Shown here in pieces: positions 21,482 through 29,952 of a stretch of 64,000 nt of DNA. The notes below the pieces were generated by a model. That model did not search any database and was not told where the DNA came from. It worked only from the letters and a program-made list of their open reading frames with translations. The stretch's first letter is position 1, and each line of letters begins with the position of its first letter. The position numbers were made by a program, and so were the translations under genes. The stretch comes from Flavobacterium sp. DG2-3. Its GTDB lineage: Bacteria > Bacteroidota > Bacteroidia > Flavobacteriales > Flavobacteriaceae. The stretch spans positions 744,001 to 808,000 of the forward strand of contig NZ_JAVAMB010000001.1 in NCBI RefSeq assembly GCF_030730925.1, given 5' to 3'.

Positions 21482-24400
21482 CTATTTAAATTTTACAGTC
21501 AAACCAAATGCAACACTTCTGGTACGAGGATAAATTCCTTTATCGCCTCCAAAATTGTCATTAGGATCACCACTTCCGCTTATGTTCAATTCTGGATCAA
21601 CACCTGTGTAATCCGTAATTAAGAATAAATTATTTCCAGTAAGAGAAAGACGCACAGAGTCTACATATTTATCTGTAAAGCGGAAAGTATATCCAGCAGT
21701 AAGATTTTCTAAACGAACAAATGAACCGTCTTCTAACCATGCATCAGATCCGTATGGAGAAGAAAAAATTCCTCTGTCAACAGCGCTTTGCAAAACATTA
21801 GAACTACCTGTGTTTTCTAACATGCTTAATCGCTGATTAAGATTGTTGTAGATTTTATTTCCTCCAGAACCTCTTACTAACATAGAAGCATCGAAGTTTT
21901 TGTATCGGTAAGACGGATTAAAGGCAAAAGTGTAAGTTGGCAATGCAGAACCTGCGTAATAACGATCTTGACTTGTAGCTCCTTGATCAATTTTACCATC
22001 TCCATCGCGGTCTTTCACTGTTTCGACACCATTACTATTGGTACCAGTACTTTCTAAAATATAAAATGAACCAATTGGTTTTCCTTGTACTAGTAATGAG
22101 TTTGGTGCTCCCCAGTTTACAAAGTTTGTATTTAAAGGAATTCCGTTAATGCTTCCGCTTAAATTAAGAACTTCGTTTTTCATTAAAGACATGTTTCCTG
22201 CTAACGTCAGCGTGCTGTTTTCCGTTCTAATAACATCATACGCCAGCGCTACTTCTAAACCTTTGTTAGAAATGCTACCGACATTGGCTTTGATTTTATT
22301 ATACGGATAAGGAGGTTGAGGTACTGTATAATCAAACAAAAGATTATCAGTTCTAGAATCATAAACATCGATGCTTCCTCTTAATCTATTGTCTAAAAGA
22401 GCAAAATCAAGTCCGATGTTGGTTTGTTTTTTGGTTTCCCATTTTAAATCAGCGTTTGCATTTTGAGAAATACCAAAATTGGTAATGATCGATCCTCCAA
22501 AATAAATATTTCCTGCGCTGTCAACTAATGGAAGTGAAGTCTGCGGATATAGCCCCTGCTGGTTTCCTGTTACACCATAACCCGCACGCAATTTTAATTC
22601 GCTAAACAGATTCTGATTCATCATAAAAGATTCTTTGTTAATCTGCCAAGCAACAGATGCTGAAGGGAAATTACCCCATTTGTTGTTTGAACCAAATACA
22701 GATGAACCATCACGTCTGATACTAGCTGTTAGTAAATAACGGTCTAATAAAGAGTAATTTAATCGTGCTAAATAAGAAGCCAATGATCTGTCATTTTTAT
22801 AAGATCTGATATCTCCAGCTCTGACTTTAGACAAATCGCCAAACTGAAGCGCATTATATGTAGCTTCATCACTGATAAAACCTCTTGCCTGAGTATAATT
22901 GCCTTGGTAAGTCTGACTTTGCCATTCGTATAAAGCCAATGCATTAAAGCTGTGGATTCCGAAAGTTTTTTTATAGGTAAGACTAAAATTGGTTAATTTT
23001 TCGTTTTGTTTCTTATTGTCAATATTGGCAAAACCATGTTGTTCAACCGCATTAAAGTCTGTTGATTCTGCTGGCATATAATATCCAGCTGTATAATTGG
23101 TCTTTCTCCAGCTTCCAAACCAGTTTGCTGTAAAACCTTTTCCTAAATCTAAATCAGCTTTTAAACTTCCAAATAAATTATCTTCTTGTCTTTCATTTGT
23201 AACCTCTTGCGCAGCCGCATAAGGATTTAAGTAATGAAATACAGCAGGATCTGTAAAATAAGTTCCGTCAGTATTATAAACAGGATCTGTTGGTCTTGCT
23301 AATAATGCATTTGTAATTAAGTTTGATGTATAAGCAACGGTACCAATACTTCCAATACTGCTTGTAATATTATTTATTCCTGAGTTTAAATTAAAAGTCA
23401 ATTTTAATTTATCGTCTAAAGCCAATTGTGTTGCCTGAATGCGCCCAATATATTTTTGGTTGCTTGAATTAATTACCACACCATCCTGCGTAATAGCTGT
23501 TATAGAAGCTCTGTAATTAAATTTATCTGTTGCGCCTCCAAATGATAAGGTATGAGTCTGAGTAATTCCAGTTTCAGTTAAAAGGCCGTACCAGTTGGTA
23601 TTTGAACCATGATTTGCAGAAGCTGGAACACCATATTTTTGACCCGTTTCCCACCATTGGTCTGCACTCAACATATCCAGTTTTTTTGGAATAAAATCAA
23701 CAGAAGTTGACCCTGTATATTCAATCGTAGTTTTTCCGGCTTTGTTTTTCTTAGTCGTAACAATGATTACACCAGGCGCACCTCTAGAACCATAAACGGC
23801 AGTTGCAGAAGCATCTTTTAAAACATCGATACTCTCAATCTCGCTTGGTGGAACCTGATTTAATAAATCCATGTTTCCCTGAATCCCATCAACTACTACC
23901 AAAGGATCGTTTCCCCCAATTAAAGAGCCAATACCTCTAATACGAACACTTGGTCCAGAACCTGGCTCACTTCCTATCTGCGTAATATTAACTCCGGCAG
24001 CTTTTCCTGCGATCAACTGCAAAGGATTTACAATTGCTCCCTGATTCATGTCTTTTGCGGCAATAGAAGAAACCGCTCCTGTTACATCTTTTTTGGCTGC
24101 AGTTCCATAACCTACTACTACAATTTCCTGTAAGTCAGTTGCGTCTGGAAGCAGCTGAATGTTTATAACAGGTTGATTTGCAGTCACTCTTTTTTCTTTA
24201 TACCCCACAAAAGATACAATGATTACAGACTGGCTGCTTTCTACAGTAAGTTTATATTTTCCATCAAAATCAGTAACCATTCCATTTTTTGTACCTTCTT
24301 CAATAACCGAAGCACCAGGTAATGGCAGGCCGTTTTCGTCTGTAATAACACCGGAAACAGTTTGTTTTTGAAATTCGATTACTTGCGTTTTTAGCTCTGG

Positions 24401-24754
24401 TTTTTTAAGGATAATCTGCGTGTCACGAATTTTAAATTCGGTTGGAGTTCCTTTAAAAATTTTGTCTAAAACAACATATATAGACTGATCTTTTACAGAA
24501 ATTGAAACCGTACGATCTAAATCGACATCGTTCATTTTATAAATAAATCTGAAATCTGTTTTTTGTTCAATGGTCTCAATAACCTTTTCGATTGTTGAAT
24601 TGTTTAAATCAAGAGTAACTTTTGTCTTTTGGGCATAAGTACTCGCTTTGATATTAAACATGGCGACCAAAATAAGTAGTGTTGTTAATTTCAATTTTAG
24701 GTCATTTTGGAACAATGAGTATAGAAACCCATTATTCTTAGATTTTTTTTTCAT
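21482..24754 (-). CDS. susC: SusC/RagA TonB-dependent outer-membrane transporter with STN domain
   Basis: 1090 residues. Signal peptide to about residue 42, then an STN domain (about 45-115, LDLNNSTIEKVIETIEQKT), a carboxypeptidase-D-like regulatory domain (about 130-205), the SusC plug start (DLQEIVVVGYGTAAKKDVTGA), the plug with VRIRGIGSL and DVLKDASATAVYGSRG, and a beta-barrel ending FGLTVKFK. SusC imports the glycan captured by SusD using TonB energy. The STN domain is found in transporters that signal to a FecR anti-sigma factor, and one is encoded just upstream, so this protein probably doubles as the substrate sensor. Confidence 0.96.
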   Translation of the reverse strand: MKKKSKNNGFLYSLFQNDLKLKLTTLLILVAMFNIKASTYAQKTKVTLDLNNSTIEKVIETIEQKTDFRFIYKMNDVDLDRTVSISVKDQSIYVVLDKIFKGTPTEFKIRDTQIILKKPELKTQVIEFQKQTVSGVITDENGLPLPGASVIEEGTKNGMVTDFDGKYKLTVESSQSVIIVSFVGYKEKRVTANQPVINIQLLPDATDLQEIVVVGYGTAAKKDVTGAVSSIAAKDMNQGAIVNPLQLIAGKAAGVNITQIGSEPGSGPSVRIRGIGSLIGGNDPLVVVDGIQGNMDLLNQVPPSEIESIDVLKDASATAVYGSRGAPGVIIVTTKKNKAGKTTIEYTGSTSVDFIPKKLDMLSADQWWETGQKYGVPASANHGSNTNWYGLLTETGITQTHTLSFGGATDKFNYRASITAITQDGVVINSSNQKYIGRIQATQLALDDKLKLTFNLNSGINNITSSIGSIGTVAYTSNLITNALLARPTDPVYNTDGTYFTDPAVFHYLNPYAAAQEVTNERQEDNLFGSLKADLDLGKGFTANWFGSWRKTNYTAGYYMPAESTDFNAVEQHGFANIDNKKQNEKLTNFSLTYKKTFGIHSFNALALYEWQSQTYQGNYTQARGFISDEATYNALQFGDLSKVRAGDIRSYKNDRSLASYLARLNYSLLDRYLLTASIRRDGSSVFGSNNKWGNFPSASVAWQINKESFMMNQNLFSELKLRAGYGVTGNQQGLYPQTSLPLVDSAGNIYFGGSIITNFGISQNANADLKWETKKQTNIGLDFALLDNRLRGSIDVYDSRTDNLLFDYTVPQPPYPYNKIKANVGSISNKGLEVALAYDVIRTENSTLTLAGNMSLMKNEVLNLSGSINGIPLNTNFVNWGAPNSLLVQGKPIGSFYILESTGTNSNGVETVKDRDGDGKIDQGATSQDRYYAGSALPTYTFAFNPSYRYKNFDASMLVRGSGGNKIYNNLNQRLSMLENTGSSNVLQSAVDRGIFSSPYGSDAWLEDGSFVRLENLTAGYTFRFTDKYVDSVRLSLTGNNLFLITDYTGVDPELNISGSGDPNDNFGGDKGIYPRTRSVAFGLTVKFK

Positions 24755-24803
24755 AATTTTGTTAATTGATTGTAGTTAATTCGTTATATTCAATCACTTA
24801 GTT

Positions 24804-24834
24804 AATCGGAAATTGTTCGCAGCTCTTTCCGATT
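24804..24834. repeat. Inverted repeat in the fecR-susC spacer
   Basis: AATCGGAAA at 24804-24812 pairs with TTTCCGATT at 24826-24834. The T-run follows only on the plus strand, where no gene is ending, so it is not a terminator for fecR. It lies 50-80 bases before the susC start and could be a leader hairpin or operator. Confidence 0.45.
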
Positions 24835-24885
24835 TTTTTATTCCCGTAATGTTATCTCATCATATATTGTATTGGTTTTAGGTGG

Positions 24886-26064
24886 TTAGTTAATTAGTAT
24901 CTGATTGTTTTTTATCGTGTAATTAATGCCATGAACATCATTAAAATAACTCATCACATTTTCGATTGATTCTTCTTTAAAGCTGGCGTTGAATTTTTCG
25001 TTAGCCAATTTTTCATTTTTATTAATGATCGTTACGTTGTAGCGTCTTTCCAGTTTGGTAATGATATTTTTAAAAGCCATATTTCTAAAAGTAAGTCCGC
25101 CATCTATCCAAGAAGTATAGATCTCTGTAATAACCTGTTTGGTTAAGATTGAAGCATTTGCTTTGTTGAAGCTTCCTTTAAAACCTGGTTTAAGAATAGT
25201 ACTCTTGTCAGCATTAAAGTCTTCGCTAGAGCGGTACATCCCAACAGAACCTTCAACAAGTACAACATCTGTGGCAGGATCTTCAGGATAATTAGACACA
25301 TTAAAGTGGGTTCCTAAAACGCGGACATTTAAGTTATCTGCATTTACAATAAAAGGATGTTTTTTATCTTTTGCTACATCAAAAAAAGCTTCTCCGTCCA
25401 GATATACTTGACGATTTTCTCCAGCAATAAATTTTACTGGATATTTTAGAGTAGTACCAGAATTTAAATGAACCATAGTTCCGTCTGATAATTGCAAACG
25501 AAATTTTTTGCCAAACGGAATTTTAAGCGTGTTGTAAGCCAATTGATCAGAATCAGCTTGATTTTCATAAACCAATTTATCGCCGTCTTGGTTCCCAATA
25601 ATATTCCCGTTTTTATCATGAACTTGAACTTTTCCGTTTTCAGAAATAACTTTAATACTTCCGTCTTCCATTTGTAGGACAATATCAGAGCTTTTAAAAT
25701 CGAAAGTTGCTTCAGTAGATTTACTGAAGAAACCTTGTTTGTAGGCAAGTCCAACTCCAAGAAGAACCAAAACAGAAGCCGCAATAGAAATGTATTTTCT
25801 GTAGTTTGATTTTCTCGGCTGTAATTCGATTACTGTTTCTTGTTCTTTCGCTGTAGCTAATATGCTGTCAAAAATGGAATCGGCTTTCTGTTCCTCCATT
25901 TTTGGCATTTCGCTCAAGAGATTTTTCACTTCTTCTACTGTTGGAAATTCATCAGTAAGATTATTGCTTCTGAAATAAGCAATAACTTGTTCTGTTTCTT
26001 CAGCAGTACATTGATTTAAAATAAACTTCTCTAAAAGCGTTTTTATTTCAGAATTTGAATTCAT
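24886..26064 (-). CDS. FecR-family anti-sigma factor
   Basis: 392 residues from ATG 26064; the frame extends to 26127 but the added residues lack family character. Cytoplasmic helical sigma-binding part (about 1-75), a single membrane segment (YISIAASVLVLLGVGLAYK, about 85-105), a periplasmic FecR domain (LSDGTMVHLNSGTTLKYPV...VYLDGEAFFDV) and a C-terminal DUF4974 domain (FRNMAFKNIITKLERRYNV) that contacts STN domains. It should hold the neighbouring ECF sigma factor inactive until SusC signals. The gene lies between the sigma factor and susC, all on the minus strand. Confidence 0.93.
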   Translation of the reverse strand: MNSNSEIKTLLEKFILNQCTAEETEQVIAYFRSNNLTDEFPTVEEVKNLLSEMPKMEEQKADSIFDSILATAKEQETVIELQPRKSNYRKYISIAASVLVLLGVGLAYKQGFFSKSTEATFDFKSSDIVLQMEDGSIKVISENGKVQVHDKNGNIIGNQDGDKLVYENQADSDQLAYNTLKIPFGKKFRLQLSDGTMVHLNSGTTLKYPVKFIAGENRQVYLDGEAFFDVAKDKKHPFIVNADNLNVRVLGTHFNVSNYPEDPATDVVLVEGSVGMYRSSEDFNADKSTILKPGFKGSFNKANASILTKQVITEIYTSWIDGGLTFRNMAFKNIITKLERRYNVTIINKNEKLANEKFNASFKEESIENVMSYFNDVHGINYTIKNNQILIN

Positions 26065-26232
26065 TAAGAATGTTTTTGGGTTCTGTGTTTCTATAATACA
26101 GATGAGAAGGAGTTGAGTACTACTCAAACGTTATAAATTTTTAAATTTTAACATTTGGAAACGAATGATATGTATTTAACTTGTTGATTTTTAATGGTTT
26201 TTGTAAGTAAAAAATTTTCTGATTAAATAGAA

Positions 26233-26265
26233 ATCTTTGTCAAAGTTTTAAACTTTGACAAAGAT
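26233..26265. repeat. Perfect 16-base inverted repeat
   Basis: ATCTTTGTCAAAGTTT at 26233-26248 and its exact complement at 26250-26265, with one spacer base. It begins the repeat-rich 26128-26560 spacer between the sigma and anti-sigma genes. Confidence 0.6.
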
Positions 26266-26284
26266 CGACGCAAAGAAATTAAAA

Positions 26285-26460
26285 CATAGCCCACGATTTC
26301 AACCGTGGGAGCGCAACGCAAATCACGCAACGCAAATCACGCAACGCAATCACGTAATTGAAATCGTGCAAATCAATACGTTTCCCACGGTTGAAACCGT
26401 GGGCTATGGTTTCAATCTTGGGACGCAACGCAAATCACGCAAATCAAGACGTTTTGGGCT
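26285..26460. repeat. CATAGCCCACG inverted repeat enclosing AACGCAAATCACGC tandem units
   Basis: A 26-base arm at 26285-26310 matches the reverse complement of 26383-26408 at 25 of 26 positions, and each arm is itself a hairpin with a CCCACG/CGTGGG stem. Between them AACGCAAATCACGC repeats two to three times, and a further partial copy runs to about 26460. No coding frame here is credible. It separates sigma factor and anti-sigma genes that are normally adjacent. Confidence 0.7.
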
Positions 26461-26512
26461 ATGTTTGAAATAGATGATTTTAAAAAAGGCGGATTGGTAT
26501 AATTTAAAACAA

Positions 26513-26538
26513 AAAAATCACTCCGAAGAGTGATTTTT
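26513..26538 (-). terminator. Terminator after the ECF sigma gene
   Basis: AAAAATCACTC (26513-26523) pairs with GAGTGATTTTT (26528-26538) around a CGAA loop; read on the minus strand the stem ends in a T-run. It is 22 bases beyond the sigma stop, so fecR probably has separate or read-through transcription. Confidence 0.75.
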
Positions 26539-26560
26539 AAGGGCATTATTGTGGTTTTGG

Positions 26561-27124
26561 TTAGATAATTTCATCGTGAAGTTGAAAAAAACCGCGCATC
26601 GATTCGAGCGCTTTACTCATTTGGTTCCGGACCGTGTTTATCGAGATTCCGAGTTCCTCGCTTATTTCTTCATAACTCATTCCTTTTTTCCGCGACATTT
26701 TAAAAATCTGCCGTCGTTTGGGCGGGAGCTGTTTTATAGCTTGTTTTCGGAGTTTTTTGCAATCGGCTTCGCGAATAGCATAATCTCCGTGTTCATGTGT
26801 TTTCTGACTTTCATAAAAAACGGCTTCTTTCAAAATAACTTCATTTGCCGCTTTATTCAAAACATTAAAAGCCTGATTTCTGGCAATCGTAAAAATGTAG
26901 GCTTTAAAAGACTGATCTACATCTAAACTTTCGCGATTAAGCCAAACTTTCAAAAAAACATCCTGGACATTTTCCTCTGCAGCTTCTTTCGATTTTAGAA
27001 GGCTAATGCTATATCCATAAATATCTTGGCGAAATAAATCAAAAAGCTGGCGAAAGGCTTTTTCGTTTCCTTTTTTGAGTTCACTTACCAATAATTTTTC
27101 ACTATGGTTGGCAGCTTCTAACAA
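26561..27124 (-). CDS. ECF RNA polymerase sigma-70 factor (FecI-like)
   Basis: 187 residues when started at TTG 27124. The open frame continues to ATG 27292, but a well-formed promoter lies inside that extension (27198-27227) and ECF factors of this family are about 180-195 residues, so the longer start is unlikely. Region 2 (AFRQLFDLFRQDIYGYSISL...VQDVFLKVWLNRE...KAYIFTIARN) and region 4 (LPPKRRQIFKMSRKKGMSYEEISEELGISINTVRNQM) are clear. It probably directs RNA polymerase to the adjacent sus-like genes under FecR control. Confidence 0.88.
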   Translation of the reverse strand: MLEAANHSEKLLVSELKKGNEKAFRQLFDLFRQDIYGYSISLLKSKEAAEENVQDVFLKVWLNRESLDVDQSFKAYIFTIARNQAFNVLNKAANEVILKEAVFYESQKTHEHGDYAIREADCKKLRKQAIKQLPPKRRQIFKMSRKKGMSYEEISEELGISINTVRNQMSKALESMRGFFQLHDEII

Positions 27125-27197
27125 TTTTAATCGCTTTTTATTTAATTCTAATGATATTAGGCTATCAAAATAAGAGGTCCTGAATCTGACTTCATCG

Positions 27198-27227
27198 CAA
27201 ATATATAAAAATATTATTCGCAACAAA
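27198..27227 (-). promoter_or_regulatory. Promoter of the ECF sigma gene
   Basis: On the minus strand TTTG (27224-27227), 18 bases, then TATATTTG (27198-27205), matching the Bacteroidota housekeeping consensus. It lies 74 bases before the TTG start at 27124 and downstream of the ATG at 27292, so it helps to decide the start. Confidence 0.65.
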
Positions 27228-27430
27228 TTATATCTAAAAAAACTTAATTCGGATTTTTTGTTAGTTTTTTGTAATGATGACTTAAAAAACACGCTGAAGT
27301 GGCTTTTCTACAAGTAAGTGTTATTTTGACGCTATTGCCAAATAAATTTTTATTCCGAATCTTACTTTTGAGAATATTCTTATCTACGAAATATGAAATT
27401 TTAGTCTTACTGGCTTTATTTCAAAAGAAA

Positions 27431-27462
27431 AATCCTTTTAACTCCAAAGAATTAAAAGGATT
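27431..27462. terminator. Hairpin terminator between the sigma gene region and the ACT-like gene
   Basis: AATCCTTTTAA (27431-27441) pairs with TTAAAAGGATT (27452-27462). It lies about 47 bases past the stop of the minus-strand gene at 27509. I see nothing else in 27300-27508. Confidence 0.6.
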
Positions 27463-27508
27463 TGTATGGATAAAAATCAAAATTTGATTTTATAATTCGT
27501 TTTTGAGA

Positions 27509-28165
27509 TTAGTTTTTCAAATCTTTAATCACTTTAAAAGCGACATCAACTTGATCTTCTCCAACTAAAATCGTAAATTCATTTGAAGTCGAAATTACCT
27601 CATTGATGATAATTCCTTCCCAAGCCAAACGTTGGAAGATGAAATAGTAAATACCAGGAACTACGATATTCTCTTTTGGTAATTTTACTGTGATAGAAGC
27701 TAAATTATCTAATTTCTGAATTAATTTTTCTCTCATAAAGTGTTTTTCAACTAAATGATTTACACTGCTGCTGACAACGATATTGGTTTCGTTTACACCA
27801 CGAGATGAGGTATAAAAAATATCAGATAAAGCATTAATGTCTGAGATCAAATCTGCTTGTTTGTTTAAAACAGTCTCAGATGCTGCAAAAGTGTAATCTG
27901 TCAGTTCAGAACGAACGGTGATTTCACCTATATTTTTAATTACTTTATTGATTTTGTGGTTCAGTTTAAAATCTAGTTCTTCCGTCAGTCGTTTTAAAGA
28001 CATTACAACAGCGCCTTGTTTTACTTCTTTTCCAAACTCACTTTCTAATTCGGTCATAATATTTCGCGAAAGTGAAGTTAGGTTAATAATTCCGAGCGAC
28101 AGAGCATTTAATAAAAATGGTTTTGTTTTAATGTAGTTTTCTACAATAGAAGAAACAGTTTTCAT
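27509..28165 (-). CDS. Uncharacterised protein with aspartokinase/ACT-like C-terminus
   Basis: 218 residues. The N-terminal half is helical (SIVENYIKTKPFLLNALSLGIINLTSLSRN), with a later TELESEFGKEVKQGAVVMSLKRL stretch that could be a small DNA- or ligand-binding fold. The C-terminal part (NLASITVKLPKENIVVPGIYYFIFQRLAWEGI...VISTSNEFTILVGEDQVDVAFKVI) has the alternating pattern of the ACT domains that end aspartate kinases. No kinase domain is present, so it is not an aspartokinase enzyme. A small-molecule-sensing role is possible but unproven. Its start is preceded by a run of 16 A on the coding strand. Confidence 0.75.
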   Translation of the reverse strand: MKTVSSIVENYIKTKPFLLNALSLGIINLTSLSRNIMTELESEFGKEVKQGAVVMSLKRLTEELDFKLNHKINKVIKNIGEITVRSELTDYTFAASETVLNKQADLISDINALSDIFYTSSRGVNETNIVVSSSVNHLVEKHFMREKLIQKLDNLASITVKLPKENIVVPGIYYFIFQRLAWEGIIINEVISTSNEFTILVGEDQVDVAFKVIKDLKN

Positions 28166-28167
28166 AA

Positions 28168-28183
28168 TTTTTTTTTTTTTTTT
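28168..28183 (-). repeat. Homopolymer of 16 A upstream of a start codon (T16 on the plus strand)
   Basis: The run at 28168-28183 begins two bases upstream of the ATG at 28163-28165. Such tracts are slippage-prone and could vary ribosome access, or may partly be a sequencing artefact. Confidence 0.8.
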
Positions 28184-28235
28184 GGTAACAGTTGAGTTGG
28201 TTGTTAATTTAACATTACGATGTTATAATTCTTTG

Positions 28236-28266
28236 CAAATATAAATAAAAAAACAAATTGTTACAA
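28236..28266 (-). promoter_or_regulatory. Promoter of the ACT-like gene
   Basis: Minus-strand TTG (28264-28266), 20 bases, TATATTTG (28236-28243). The spacing fits Bacteroidota promoters; the predicted leader is about 65 bases and includes the A16 tract. Confidence 0.6.
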
Positions 28267-28287
28267 TTATAACAATAAAAAATTATG

Positions 28288-28659
28288 TTAAAAGTGATAA
28301 AAAGCATCGGTAAGATGTTCAATTGCAAATGATTCCCTGTCTTTATGGATCGCAACGATATCAAAACGGATTTCTAAATCTTCCTGAAAATCCTTTTCCC
28401 TATCGTTTATGTAGGCATTTACTGCTTTTATAAGTAATTGAATTTTTTTTGGCTTCACAAAATCTTGCGGAGAACCAAAATCTAAATTCGATCGGGTCTT
28501 TACCTCAATTATGGCTAAAATAGAATCTTTTTGTGCAATGATATCTATTTCTGCTTTCTGAAAAACGTAATTTCTGTGTTGAATAGTATATCCGTTTTCT
28601 TCAAGATGCGAGACGGCAAGGTCTTCGCCTAATTTTCCTAAATTATTATGCTCTGCCAT
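28288..28659 (-). CDS. YraN/UPF0102 family endonuclease-like protein
   Basis: 123 residues, the usual family length. The N-terminus has the GEDLAVSHLEENGYTI and NYVFQKAEIDIIAQ signatures and then IIEVKTR; Glu, Asp and the ExK pair form the restriction-endonuclease-like core. Family members are widespread and their cellular role is unsettled (a Holliday-junction-resolvase-related fold has been proposed). It stands upstream of the ACT-like gene on the same strand but is separated by a separate promoter. Confidence 0.9.
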   Translation of the reverse strand: MAEHNNLGKLGEDLAVSHLEENGYTIQHRNYVFQKAEIDIIAQKDSILAIIEVKTRSNLDFGSPQDFVKPKKIQLLIKAVNAYINDREKDFQEDLEIRFDIVAIHKDRESFAIEHLTDAFYHF

Positions 28660-28724
28660 GGTTTTGCTTTAAAGTTTCAAGTTTCAAGTTGTTGAATCTT
28701 ATATTGGGTTTGAGTTTTTTGCAT

Positions 28725-28776
28725 GCAAAGACGCGAAGACACAAAAGCATAAAACTTTGTGGCTTCGCGTCTTTGC
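28725..28776. repeat. GCAAAGACGCGAAG inverted repeat
   Basis: GCAAAGACGCGAAG at 28725-28738 is exactly complementary to 28763-28776, and pairing continues (CACAAA/TTTGTG) after one mismatch. It lies in the 28660-28825 spacer, downstream of the LD-carboxypeptidase gene, and resembles the TCGCAAAGTCGCGAAG element at 58102-58216. Confidence 0.65.
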
Positions 28777-28825
28777 GAGATTTTATGTGGTATTTTGAAC
28801 TTCCTTAAAAAAGGAATACGAAATA

Positions 28826-29833
28826 TTATTTTTTAAAAGTAACCGTGCTTCCAGTAGCAGTAACTTCCATAGAAACGGTATTTCCCATAATTAAAGCTCT
28901 ATTGTCTCTAATATGGCCTGCTGGAAAATTGAAAATTACCGGAATATTGTATTTTTTGGTTACATCATCAATAATTTCCAAAGCATTTTTACCCCAAGGC
29001 ACTTCATTGTCTTTCATGCTTGTCATTCCGCCAATGATAATTCCTTTGAGATTTTCAATACAGCCGTTGCGTCTCAGGTTCATCATCATACGGTCAATAT
29101 GGTACAAATATTCGTCTAAATCTTCTATAAATAAAATTTTATCCTTGCAGTCAATTGCCGATGGAGATCCTAATAAACTATATAAAATAGATAAATTTCC
29201 ACCTACTAATTCGCCTGTAGCGCTTCCCAAACGATTCATAGGAGTTGGACTTACCGAGTAGGAAATAGGTTCGTTAAATAGAGCGGCGTGTAAAGAGCTC
29301 ACAGCATCTGGAGTTGCTCTTGGAACCGTAACCGGCATAATTCCATGAATAGATTTGTAACCCATCGTATTCAAATGATTATGCAGAACGGTAACGTCGC
29401 TAAAACCGATAACCCATTTTGGATGCTGTTTGAATTTCGTAAAATCCAATAAATCTAACATTCTAACAGTACCATATCCGCCGCGAACACACCAAATGGC
29501 TTTAATATTAGGATTGTCTAATTGCTTTTGAAAATCGGCAGCTCTTTGTTCATCTGTTCCAGCCAATTGATGGTAATCTAAACCAATTGTAGATCCGACA
29601 ACTGCTTCTAAACCCCAGCTGTGCAATAAATCTATTGTTGGTTTTAAATTGTCATCGATATTTTTTCGCGCTGTCGCTAAAAGCGCTACAGTATCTCCCT
29701 TTTGTAAGTAAGGCGGTGTTATCATGTTTTGTTGAGATTGACAGTTGAATGATTTTAAAGCAAAAATAAGAAATGCGAACTGATAAATAATAGACGGTTT
29801 CTTAATGTTTAATAGGTTTTTCATGGTCATCAT
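28826..29833 (-). CDS. LD-carboxypeptidase (peptidase family S66)
   Basis: 335 residues; starts at 29830 and 29824 are also possible. A hydrophobic N-terminal segment (IIYQFAFLIFALKSF) suggests export. The S66 catalytic residues are visible: nucleophile Ser in GFSDVTVLHN, Glu in FIEDLDEYLYHIDRM, and His in AGHIRDN; WCVRGGYGTVRMLDLLD precedes the Ser. Family members remove the terminal D-Ala from the L,D bond of muramoyl tetrapeptides during murein recycling, or cleave related peptides. The gene is divergent from the next one, with TATATTTG elements facing both ways in the gap. Confidence 0.9.
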   Translation of the reverse strand: MMTMKNLLNIKKPSIIYQFAFLIFALKSFNCQSQQNMITPPYLQKGDTVALLATARKNIDDNLKPTIDLLHSWGLEAVVGSTIGLDYHQLAGTDEQRAADFQKQLDNPNIKAIWCVRGGYGTVRMLDLLDFTKFKQHPKWVIGFSDVTVLHNHLNTMGYKSIHGIMPVTVPRATPDAVSSLHAALFNEPISYSVSPTPMNRLGSATGELVGGNLSILYSLLGSPSAIDCKDKILFIEDLDEYLYHIDRMMMNLRRNGCIENLKGIIIGGMTSMKDNEVPWGKNALEIIDDVTKKYNIPVIFNFPAGHIRDNRALIMGNTVSMEVTATGSTVTFKK

Positions 29834-29952
29834 TTGCTTCTTTCATTTATATGAAAAAACAAATATAGAAATTTTAGATTTTAAATATATTTGAATTTTC
29901 TTACATTTAATTAAAAAAGAGTAATATTGAATGTTTTTTAAATACTAAATAT

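Noticed and set aside
24804..24840. Hairpin with T-run considered as a terminator of fecR
   Set aside because: The T-run follows the stem on the plus strand, where no gene ends; fecR and susC are on the minus strand.
26311..26350. Short tandem repeats considered as a CRISPR array
   Set aside because: Units of 14 bases are contiguous, with no unique spacers and no cas genes nearby.
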